Shown: positions 1 through 6,127 of the stretch, piece after piece
How the letters are laid out: every line of letters starts with the position of its first letter
How positions within the stretch are numbered: the stretch's first letter is position 1
DNA from: Cryomorphaceae bacterium
GTDB lineage: Bacteria; Bacteroidota; Bacteroidia; Flavobacteriales; Schleiferiaceae
Length of the DNA stretch: 6,631 nucleotides
Assembly: GCA_003444795.1 (NCBI GenBank)
Contig: DLWR01000122.1
Location: 1 to 6,631 of the forward strand
Reading direction: 5' to 3'
Position numbers and translations under genes: made by a program
Notes under the pieces: model-generated
What the model saw: the letters and a program-made list of their open reading frames with translations, nothing else
Told to the model about the DNA's origin: nothing
The model's database searches: none

Positions 1-717
1 TGGTCTTTTGGTGTGAGTGTGTTGGTTTCAGCGGTATTCTCCTATCTGCTGGTGCTCCTGCTTCAAAACATCAAAACACAGCTCAAACTCTTCTTGCTCA
101 TTGCCGTACTCATCCTGCTTTACGCCGTGGGCAAGATGCTGCATTTGAGTTCGCTCCTCGTCATTTTAATCTTTGGCTTGATCCTGAATAATCCCAATTT
201 GTTCTTCCCAGGCAAGCTTCAAAAATGGCTAAAAGCGGATATCGTCAGTGGCCTTCTGAGTGATTTCAAACTCATCACGCGCGAAACAGCCTTTATTGTC
301 CGAACCTTCTTCTTTGTAGTTTTTGGTTACAGCATTGACCTCAGTTCATTGGCCAATCCCTTGGTGATTTTCTTTGCGCTTTTGGCATTGGTGGGCATCT
401 ACCGAATTCGCGCCGTCGCCATCCAGTGGACGGTGCCCAAACCTCAAGCCATTCTCACCTATTTGGCTCCACGGGGACTCATTACCATCTTGCTCTTCTA
501 CGCCATTCCTGCCGAAATGGGCATTGCTCAATTTGACAACGGCATCCTGCTGTACATCATTCTGGCTAGCTCCGTGTTTATGGCCTGGGGTATGGTCCGA
601 AACAGCGACAAGGACGACCACCGCACCTTGGGCGAAGTCCTGCGCGACACCGCGAGCGTGGATCCCGAAATGGGCCCTTCGGAGCCTATCGAAGCAGAAG
701 CGCCTTCCGAGGCTTAA
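1..717 (+). CDS. Cation:proton antiporter (CPA family), C-terminal part; 5' end outside window
   Basis: Integral inner-membrane exchanger, probably Na+/H+ or K+/H+, used for pH and salt homeostasis. The reading frame is open from base 1 (Trp-Ser-Phe-Gly precede the first GTG at 13), so the gene begins upstream and 238 residues are visible. About seven hydrophobic segments can be seen, near residues 6-24, 30-45, 48-64, 98-115, 120-136, 153-170 and 181-198. The APRGLIT stretch (156-162) fits the conserved Arg-Gly helix of this superfamily, and ETAFIVRTFFFVVFG (95-109) matches the helix bearing charged residues in CPA exchangers. The last 40 or so residues form a hydrophilic, Glu/Asp/Pro-rich cytoplasmic tail. 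The stop codon overlaps that of the convergent propeller gene. Ion specificity cannot be read from this half. The family call is strong; the subfamily (CPA1 or CPA2) is uncertain. Confidence 0.8.
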   Translation, partial: WSFGVSVLVSAVFSYLLVLLLQNIKTQLKLFLLIAVLILLYAVGKMLHLSSLLVILIFGLILNNPNLFFPGKLQKWLKADIVSGLLSDFKLITRETAFIVRTFFFVVFGYSIDLSSLANPLVIFFALLALVGIYRIRAVAIQWTVPKPQAILTYLAPRGLITILLFYAIPAEMGIAQFDNGILLYIILASSVFMAWGMVRNSDKDDHRTLGEVLRDTASVDPEMGPSEPIEAEAPSEA

Positions 718-1823
718 TTCACCCAGTCCGCCACAAACAAATTGGTTTCGCGCGTGCCGCCGTTATTTCGGTTGCTCGCAAACACCAATTTCTTTCCATC
801 CGGAGAGAACATTGGGAAGGAATCAAAGGCGGTATCAAACGTCACCTGCTCCAATCCGGTGCCGTCCAAGTTGATCAAAAAGAGGTTGAAGGGGAAGCCG
901 CGCTTGGATGCGTGATTGCTGCAAAACAAGATGCGCTGGCCGTCAGGCGTGAAGAATGGCGCCCAGTTGGCATTGCCCAAATGCGTGACCTGACGCTTAT
1001 CGCTGCCATCCGCCCGAGCCACATACAGTTCCATGTTGGTGGGCTCCACGAGATGCTCCGCCAAAAGACCCTGGTAGTGGGCGATTTCCGCCTCTGTTTT
1101 CGGGCGTGAAGCGCGCCAAACCAACCATTCTCCATCAGGCGAAAAGAAGGCGCCCCCATCGTAGCCTAACTCATCCGTCACTTGCACCACGTTGCTGCCA
1201 TCGATATTCATCGTGTACAATTCCAAATCCCCGCTTCGGTCGCTCGTAAAGACAATTTTATCCCCCTTCGGCGAGACGGTAGCTTCCGCGTCGTAGCCAG
1301 GCTCATGGGTCAACTGGCGCTGAAGTTCCCCATTGAGATCGGCCACGTAAATATCAAAGGTTTCATAAATCGGCCAAACATACCGACCTCCCTCACGAGA
1401 GGGCTCTTCCGGGCAGGCATGCCCACCCGAATGCGTAGAGGCATACACGATTTCTTGGTCCCCTGGGAGGAAGTAGGAACAGGTGGTTCGGCCCAAACCG
1501 GTACTCAGCATTTTGGGCGTCTTTTCCACTTGGCGGACATCCTCGTACAAGAAGATCTGATCACAAAGGGTACCCCACTCCTTGTAATTGGCCTGGAAAA
1601 CGAGACTATTGCCCGAAAAACTCCAATAGGCCTCCGCATTGTCCCCCCCAAAGGTCAATTGACGCACATTCGCCAAATGCTTCTCTCCCGGATAGGTGAG
1701 CGTCTTCGCGTCCAAGACAGCACCAGCGGGTGTAGCTGAGTGCGATTGACCAAACCCCTCCATGGCGCATAGGGCCAGAGCGAAAAGGGGTAGGAAAAAA
1801 CGGATGGAGGTAGACGTTTTCAT
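714..1823 (-). CDS. Secreted TolB-like PD40 beta-propeller protein
   Basis: Predicted exported protein of 369 residues with no catalytic domain visible. Residues 1-25 look like a Sec signal peptide: Lys2 and Arg8, then a hydrophobic core FFLPLFALALCA, with likely cleavage before Gln26. The mature part is a chain of PD40/WD40-like repeats. The pattern RQLT-x(n)-FSPDGxxLVFxSxR recurs near residues 54-78, 115-129, 169-195, 214-240, 277-303 and 325-352, consistent with a six-bladed propeller like that of TolB. Connecting strands such as LYTMNIDGS and LYVARADGS are typical of PD40 proteins. Four cysteines (87, 115, 137, 301) in the mature region could form disulfides. It is not true TolB: the N-terminal TolB domain is absent and there are no tol or pal genes nearby. 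The ATG at 1821-1823 is chosen because it gives a complete signal peptide and lies just downstream of a -7 element. Ligand and function are unknown; a role beside the divergent peptidase is inferred. Confidence 0.87.
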   Translation of the reverse strand: MKTSTSIRFFLPLFALALCAMEGFGQSHSATPAGAVLDAKTLTYPGEKHLANVRQLTFGGDNAEAYWSFSGNSLVFQANYKEWGTLCDQIFLYEDVRQVEKTPKMLSTGLGRTTCSYFLPGDQEIVYASTHSGGHACPEEPSREGGRYVWPIYETFDIYVADLNGELQRQLTHEPGYDAEATVSPKGDKIVFTSDRSGDLELYTMNIDGSNVVQVTDELGYDGGAFFSPDGEWLVWRASRPKTEAEIAHYQGLLAEHLVEPTNMELYVARADGSDKRQVTHLGNANWAPFFTPDGQRILFCSNHASKRGFPFNLFLINLDGTGLEQVTFDTAFDSFPMFSPDGKKLVFASNRNNGGTRETNLFVADWVN

Positions 1824-1834
1824 GGGCTTACAAG

Positions 1835-1842
1835 TACATTTG
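1835..1842 (+). promoter_or_regulatory. Bacteroidota -7 promoter element for the M28 peptidase gene
   Basis: TACATTTG is an exact match to the TAnnTTTG -7 element used by the primary sigma factor in Bacteroidota. It ends 19 bases before the ATG at 1862, so transcription would start near 1847-1849 and leave a leader of roughly 13-15 nt. No TTG is seen at the usual -33 spacing. It overlaps the opposing promoter's predicted start site. Confidence 0.6.
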
Positions 1843-1845
1843 GTG

Positions 1846-1853
1846 CAAACCTA
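1846..1853 (-). promoter_or_regulatory. Bacteroidota -7 promoter element for the PD40 propeller gene
   Basis: Read on the minus strand this is TAGGTTTG, an exact TAnnTTTG match. It lies 22 bases upstream of the propeller ATG at 1823, so the predicted start is near 1839-1841 with a leader of about 16-18 nt. The nearest upstream TTG (1879-1881 on the minus strand) is 25 bases away, rather far for a -33 element. It faces the plus-strand element at 1835-1842 with only three bases between them. Confidence 0.55.
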
Positions 1854-1861
1854 GTCCTCAA

Positions 1862-3130
1862 ATGACGATGAAATTTCGCAATACCTCTTTTCGACTTGCC
1901 TTAGGGCTGATTTTACCCCTTGTGTTTGCCGCAAGTGCATCTCTGCACGCCCAAGACGCTGCAAAACTCAGCAAAGAAGCCCTCCAGCTTCAAATGGATG
2001 TCAAAACCCTTGCAGACGACGCCATGGAAGGCCGAAAGGTGGGTACTAAGGGGGAACAAAAGGCAGCCGATTATTTGGTCAAGCGTTTCAAATCCATGGG
2101 CTTGAATGGCGCCATTTCTGGAAGCAAGACGCCTTACTTCGATCCATTTGAGGCCCAACCATCCGTGCATGGAACCCCTACGGGTCCTAAAATCACAGGT
2201 CGAAATGTCGTTGCCGTTCTGCCAGGACAGGGGGAGGGAACCATCTACATCGGCGCACACTATGACCACTGGGGATGGGGCGGCGAAGGCAGCTTGTACC
2301 GCGGTGCTGATTCAGCCATTCACAATGGCGCGGACGACAATGCTTCCGGTGTGGCCGCCGTTCTGGAGCTTGCGCGCCGTTTCCACGACAGTCCCTTGCA
2401 AAACACCGTGGTCTTCATTGCGTTTTCCGGAGAAGAAATGGGCCTGTGGGGCTCCAATGCCTTTGCCAAAGAGCACCTCGGCGCGTTCCCCGCCCCCCGC
2501 TTCATGATTAACATGGACATGGTGGGCCGCCTAAATGCTGAGCGCCAGCTCGCGGTTTACGGAACGGGTACGAGCCCCCTATGGGATGGGTTGTTGGACG
2601 AGCAAAATGAGTTTGGTTTTGTGCTTAAGCGGGAAGTTTCCGGCGTTGGCCCTTCTGACCACACGTCTTTCTACTTAGCCGACATTCCCGTTTTGCACTT
2701 CTTTACCGGTCAGCATGAGGACTACCACCGCCCTTCAGACGATTGGGACAAGATCAACTATGCCGGGTTGGCGGATGTGGTGACGTATATCGAAGGCATT
2801 GTACGTTCGGCGGATGCCCTCGGAGAGCTGCCCTTCTCCAAAACCAAGGACCAATCCGATGACACCCCCCGCTTTAAAGTCACTCTAGGCGTGGTACCTG
2901 ATTACCTCTACAGCGACCCCGGAATGCGCATTGATGGCGTCAGTGAGGGCCGTCCCGCGGCAAAAGCCGGTTTGGCCAAAGGGGATGTCGTCACACAAAT
3001 GGGCGACCAAGCCATCACCAGTATGATGGACTACATGCAAGCTTTGAGCACCTTCACAAAAGGCCAAACCGTTCCCGTTACCGTAAAGCGAAACGGCGCC
3101 ACCCAGGTGGTGAATGTGACGTTTGACTGA
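1862..3130 (+). CDS. Secreted M28-family zinc metallopeptidase with C-terminal PDZ domain
   Basis: Predicted exported aminopeptidase or carboxypeptidase-like enzyme, 422 residues, acting in the periplasm or outside the cell. Residues 1-30 form a signal peptide with probable cleavage LHA|QDAA. The M28 catalytic domain spans about 40-320. Its two-zinc site is complete: His133 and Asp135 in GAHYDHWG, Asp158 in NGADDNASG, Glu191-Glu192 in SGEEMG (catalytic base and ligand), Asp219 in NMDMVG, and His289 in EDYHRPSDDWDKI. Residues about 340-420 form a PDZ domain, with RIDGVSEGRPAAKAGLAKGD as the typical carboxylate-loop-to-helix region; it may bind substrate C-termini or partners. The start could be ATG 1862 or ATG 1868 two codons later; both keep the signal peptide and neither has a clear Shine-Dalgarno sequence. 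It is divergent from the propeller gene across 38 bp and convergent with polA. Substrate specificity cannot be read from the sequence. Confidence 0.93.
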   Translation: MTMKFRNTSFRLALGLILPLVFAASASLHAQDAAKLSKEALQLQMDVKTLADDAMEGRKVGTKGEQKAADYLVKRFKSMGLNGAISGSKTPYFDPFEAQPSVHGTPTGPKITGRNVVAVLPGQGEGTIYIGAHYDHWGWGGEGSLYRGADSAIHNGADDNASGVAAVLELARRFHDSPLQNTVVFIAFSGEEMGLWGSNAFAKEHLGAFPAPRFMINMDMVGRLNAERQLAVYGTGTSPLWDGLLDEQNEFGFVLKREVSGVGPSDHTSFYLADIPVLHFFTGQHEDYHRPSDDWDKINYAGLADVVTYIEGIVRSADALGELPFSKTKDQSDDTPRFKVTLGVVPDYLYSDPGMRIDGVSEGRPAAKAGLAKGDVVTQMGDQAITSMMDYMQALSTFTKGQTVPVTVKRNGATQVVNVTFD

Positions 3131-3137
3131 GCGAGGA

Positions 3138-3167
3138 CGCGATCCGCGCCACGGTCGTTAGCTAACG
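3138..3167 (+). repeat. Two small inverted repeats after the peptidase gene, possible weak terminator
   Basis: CGCG-ATC-CGCG (3138-3148) can form a 4-bp stem. CGTTAGCTAACG (3156-3167) is a perfect 12-bp palindrome, able to form a 4-bp stem with an AGCT loop. A GU-rich stretch follows on the plus strand (about 3168-3195, built of TTGTTCGG, TTGTTGG and TTCGTTGG units) but there is no clean T-run. It lies 7-37 bases after the peptidase stop in the 105-bp convergent gap (3131-3235), which otherwise holds no gene. A termination role is possible but weakly supported. Confidence 0.3.
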
Positions 3168-3220
3168 GGTTTGTTCGGCTTGTTGGTTCGTTGGTGAATT
3201 TTCCAAACTCCCTAGCGCGA

Positions 3221-3246
3221 AGGCGAAGCCCGGGCTTAGTGCGCCT
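3221..3246 (-). repeat. Inverted repeat straddling the polA stop codon
   Basis: A perfect palindrome AAGCCCGGGCTT (3226-3237) is flanked by AGGCG (3221-3225) and CGCCT (3242-3246), which also pair. The whole can fold into a two-part stem with a 4-nt bulge. It covers the last codons and stop of polA. It may mark the 3' end or stabilise the polA transcript, but no T-run follows on the minus strand, so a classical intrinsic terminator is not supported. Confidence 0.3.
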
Positions 3247-6073
3247 CCAACCAGGTAGTACCCACACCGGTTTCAGCTACCAAAGGCACGGCGAGCGGAT
3301 AAGCTTTTTCCATTTCCTCAACGACCAAGGCTTCAAGGCCGTCCAGCTCGTTGCGCTGAACGTCAAAGACTAATTCGTCATGCACCTGCAAAATCATGGG
3401 GGACTGGAAGCCCTCCTTTTGCATGCGGGTATGCACCTGAATCATGGCCAGCTTCACGATGTCTGCGGCCGTTCCTTGAATGGGCGCGTTGATGGCGTTT
3501 CGCTCAGAATGTCCTCGAACCGCTTGGTTCCGCGAGTCAATATCGCGCAAGTAGCGACGGCGGCCGAGTAGGGTCTCCACATAGCCCTTGCTGCGAGCAC
3601 TTGCTACTTGGTCATCGATGTACTTTTTAATCCCTGGATAGGTGGCAAAATAGCTGTCAATGACCTCCTTGGCCTCCGATCGTGAAAGAGTCGTTTGGTT
3701 GCTCAATCCAAAGGCCGACACGCCATAGATGATGCCAAAGTTGACGGTCTTTGCGTGGGAACGCTGTTCGCGGGATACCTCCGACAAGGGCACCCCAAAA
3801 ACCTTGGCTGCCGTCGCCGCGTGAATGTCCTCGCCGCTCCGGAAAGCCTCCAGCATGGCCGAATCTTGGCTCATGGACGCAATAACACGGAGTTCAATTT
3901 GCGAATAGTCCGCGCTCAGCAACACATGATCTGCATCCCGCGCGACAAAGAGGTTTCGCACCCTGCGCCCGCGCTCCGTCCGAATAGGAATATTCTGCAA
4001 GTTTGGATTGGTCGACGAGAGGCGCCCCGTAGCTGCAACCGCCTGATTGAAGGTGGTATGAATGCGTCCTGTTTTGGGATGCACCAATTGGGGCAAGGCG
4101 TCCACATAGGTGCTCTTTAATTTGCCCACCTGGCGCCAGTCCAAGATTTTCTCCACAATGGGATGCGCTTTTGCATAAGCCTCCAAAACTTCTTCTCCAG
4201 TGGCGTATTGACCCGTTTTGGTTTTCTTGGCTTTGCCTTGGCCGATTTTGAGCTCATCAAACAAAATATCTCCCAACTGCTTGGGCGAGCCCAAATTGAA
4301 TTCCCGACCCGCTAATTCTTGCACTTCGGTTTCTAACCGAGCCAAATCTTGCCCGAGCTCCTCGGAAAATGTCGCCAAACCTGCGCTATCCACTTTCACA
4401 CCGGCCATTTCCATATGGGACAACACCGAAATTAAAGGCGCCTCCATAGTCCGATAAATAGTAGTCACGCCGGTGCTTTCCACCATTGGCTGCAGTGTCT
4501 CACGCAAGCGCCACGTGATGTCCGCGTCCTCCCCCGCATACTCGGCCACGGCTGCGGGATCTACCTCTCGCATGGACTTTTGGTTCTTCCCCTTAGGGCC
4601 AATTAAAGACGTAATGGGAATAGGCGTGTAGCCCAAGAGTTTTTGGGCCAAGTCGTCCATGCCATGGCGCTGATCCGGCTCGACCAAATAGTGCATCAGC
4701 ATGGTATCCACCAAGGCGCCTTGTACCCGTATACCATAATTCAGCAAGACCTGATAATCGTATTTCAGATTGTGACCGACTTTCTCAATAACCGGGTTTT
4801 CTAGGGGGGCACGCAAGGGCTCCAACAAAGCCATCGCCTCCTCGCGATCAGCGGGAAGGGCCACATAGTACGCCGTGTGAGCCTCATAGGAGAAAGCAAT
4901 ACCGACGAGTTCTGCCTCTAAGGTGTCCAAGGAGGTCGTCTCAGTGTCAAAGCAAAAAGCGGCCTGTTCGGAAAGTTTTCGGGCAAAAAACTGCACGGCC
5001 ACCGCATTGTCCAACAAGGTGTACGTGTGGTCCGTGGATGTGGCGTCACTTCCTGGCAAGACCTCTTGGGCGGGCAGGGCCGTACCAAATAAATCCATCT
5101 GACCCGAAGCATCGTTGCCCGCCACAGGGCCTGCTGCACCTGCATCTGAGGCAGAGGTACCCGCACCTTGGCCCGCGGAAGCCGTTGCTGCCGCTGCCGC
5201 ACTTGGCAAAAGGCGGCGCTGCAAGCTTCGGAATTCAAGTTCGTCCAGCAGTGTTTTTAGGGCATCCGTATCGGGTTCCTCGCGCATCAAATCGCGCTCG
5301 TCCACGTCGATGGGGGCGTCGGTCAAAATGCGAGCGAGGACTTTTGACAATCGACCTTGCTCGGCAAACTCGCGCACTTTTTCGCCCAATTTGCCTTTGA
5401 TTTCATCGGCGTGTTTGAGGATACCCTCGAGGCTATCGTACTCGGCCAAAAGTTTGGCCGCCGTCTTCTCGCCCACAGAAGGAATCCCTGGGATGTTGTC
5501 CACGGCGTCACCCATCAAACCCAGCATATCAACCACCTGGTCGACGCGTGCAATGCCCCAACGAGCGCAAACTTCCTCCATGCCCAGCACTTCCGCAGGA
5601 TCGCCCCCGCGGCCTGGCTTCAAGATTTTAATTTTCTCCGTGACCAATTGGCCAAAATCCTTGTCCGGCGTCATCATGAAGACGTCAAATCCTTCTTTTT
5701 CCGCCTTTTGTGCCAAGGTTCCAATGACATCGTCTGCCTCGTAGCCCGGAACCCCCAACGCGGGAATCTTCATGGCTTCCAGGAGTTGATGGATATACGG
5801 AACCGCGACTTTGATTCCTTCAGGCGTTTCATCGCGGTTTGCCTTGTACTCTGGAAAGAGTTCTTCGCGCGCTTGGCTGCCGCCTACATCAAATACTACG
5901 GCAATGTGGGTAGGCTTTTCTTTTTCGAGCACGTCCAAAAGCGCAAGCATGAACCCATACACCGCCGAAGTATCTACCCCTTTGCTATTCACCCGAGGAT
6001 TTCGCGCAAAGGCAAAATAGGCGCGGAAAATCAGGGCATAGGCATCGAGCAAATAGAGACGGGGAGCAGACAT
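3236..6073 (-). CDS. polA: DNA polymerase I (5' nuclease, 3'-5' exonuclease, polymerase)
   Basis: Cytoplasmic repair and Okazaki-fragment-processing polymerase, 945 residues (E. coli 928). The 5' nuclease domain covers about 1-290, with metal-site acidics at Asp10, Asp62, Glu112/Asp114/Asp115, Asp137/Asp139 and Asp189/Asp192. An Ala/Gly/Ser-rich linker (about 290-338) contains a QMDLF clamp-type motif. The 3'-5' exonuclease (about 345-535) keeps all motifs: FDTET (Asp376, Glu378), NLKYD (Asn435, Asp439) and YAGED (Tyr512, Asp516), so proofreading should be active. The polymerase domain (about 550-945) has motif A DYSQIELR (Asp722, Glu727), motif B with Arg771, Lys775, Phe779 and Tyr783 in RSHAKTVNFGIIYG, and motif C VHDE (Asp899, Glu900). 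The ATG at 6071-6073 is chosen because homologues begin just before LYLLDA. An in-frame TTG at 6092-6094 lies inside the predicted promoter, so it would be untranscribed. It is divergent from the glycosyltransferase by 54 bp. Confidence 0.98.
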   Translation of the reverse strand: MSAPRLYLLDAYALIFRAYFAFARNPRVNSKGVDTSAVYGFMLALLDVLEKEKPTHIAVVFDVGGSQAREELFPEYKANRDETPEGIKVAVPYIHQLLEAMKIPALGVPGYEADDVIGTLAQKAEKEGFDVFMMTPDKDFGQLVTEKIKILKPGRGGDPAEVLGMEEVCARWGIARVDQVVDMLGLMGDAVDNIPGIPSVGEKTAAKLLAEYDSLEGILKHADEIKGKLGEKVREFAEQGRLSKVLARILTDAPIDVDERDLMREEPDTDALKTLLDELEFRSLQRRLLPSAAAAATASAGQGAGTSASDAGAAGPVAGNDASGQMDLFGTALPAQEVLPGSDATSTDHTYTLLDNAVAVQFFARKLSEQAAFCFDTETTSLDTLEAELVGIAFSYEAHTAYYVALPADREEAMALLEPLRAPLENPVIEKVGHNLKYDYQVLLNYGIRVQGALVDTMLMHYLVEPDQRHGMDDLAQKLLGYTPIPITSLIGPKGKNQKSMREVDPAAVAEYAGEDADITWRLRETLQPMVESTGVTTIYRTMEAPLISVLSHMEMAGVKVDSAGLATFSEELGQDLARLETEVQELAGREFNLGSPKQLGDILFDELKIGQGKAKKTKTGQYATGEEVLEAYAKAHPIVEKILDWRQVGKLKSTYVDALPQLVHPKTGRIHTTFNQAVAATGRLSSTNPNLQNIPIRTERGRRVRNLFVARDADHVLLSADYSQIELRVIASMSQDSAMLEAFRSGEDIHAATAAKVFGVPLSEVSREQRSHAKTVNFGIIYGVSAFGLSNQTTLSRSEAKEVIDSYFATYPGIKKYIDDQVASARSKGYVETLLGRRRYLRDIDSRNQAVRGHSERNAINAPIQGTAADIVKLAMIQVHTRMQKEGFQSPMILQVHDELVFDVQRNELDGLEALVVEEMEKAYPLAVPLVAETGVGTTWLEAH
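5087..5101 (-). other. Probable beta-sliding-clamp-binding motif (QMDLF) within PolA linker
   Basis: Codons 325-329 of polA encode Gln-Met-Asp-Leu-Phe, close to the clamp-binding consensus QL[SD]LF found in bacterial polymerases and repair proteins. The motif sits in the low-complexity linker encoded at about 5060-5206 (residues 290-338), which is expected to be disordered and accessible. Clamp binding is inferred from motif and context only. Confidence 0.6.
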
Positions 6074-6091
6074 GGAAAACGCAGATTTCTT

Positions 6092-6099
6092 CAAAAATA
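6092..6099 (-). promoter_or_regulatory. Bacteroidota -7 promoter element for polA
   Basis: On the minus strand this reads TATTTTTG, an exact TAnnTTTG match, 18 bases upstream of the ATG at 6073. The predicted start is near 6085-6087, giving a leader of about 12-14 nt. No TTG is present at the expected -33 spacing. Its last three bases are the alternative TTG codon at 6092-6094, which argues against that codon being the start. Confidence 0.6.
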
Positions 6100-6113
6100 C
6101 GGCCCCAATGGCC

Positions 6114-6121
6114 TACTTTTG
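6114..6121 (+). promoter_or_regulatory. Bacteroidota -7 promoter element for the glycosyltransferase gene
   Basis: TACTTTTG is an exact TAnnTTTG match ending only six bases before the ATG at 6128. Transcription would begin at or just before the start codon, giving a leaderless or nearly leaderless mRNA. No TTG is seen at -33 spacing. It is not nested with the polA element; the two point away from each other. Confidence 0.55.
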
Positions 6122-6127
6122 GGGACT

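Noticed and set aside
677..712. Hairpin near the antiporter/propeller junction as a terminator
   Set aside because: The stem is about eight pairs with two wobbles and a 20-base loop, with no T-run on either strand.
13..717. GTG at 13 as a true start for the antiporter
   Set aside because: The frame is open to the window edge and the protein would lack its N-terminal helices; it is better treated as a truncated gene.
374..874. 166-codon plus-strand frame overlapping the antiporter and the propeller 3' end
   Set aside because: Out of frame with the antiporter and rich in Trp, Cys, Pro and Ser as shadow frames are; no recognisable fold.
1182..1739. 185-codon open frame antisense to the propeller gene
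   Set aside because: Lies wholly within a well-supported gene, with no domain and no promoter or start context.
1758..1769. Possible lipobox LALC in the propeller signal peptide
   Set aside because: The residue before Cys is Leu, not Gly, Ala or Ser, and a standard cleavage before Gln26 fits better.
5115..5744. 209-codon open frame on the plus strand inside polA
   Set aside because: Antisense to a strongly conserved polA region; the Ser/Ala/Pro-rich composition fits a shadow of codon bias, and no family is recognisable.
6074..6094. Upstream TTG start for polA adding seven residues
   Set aside because: The codon overlaps the predicted -7 element, and the ATG at 6073 matches the normal PolA N-terminus.
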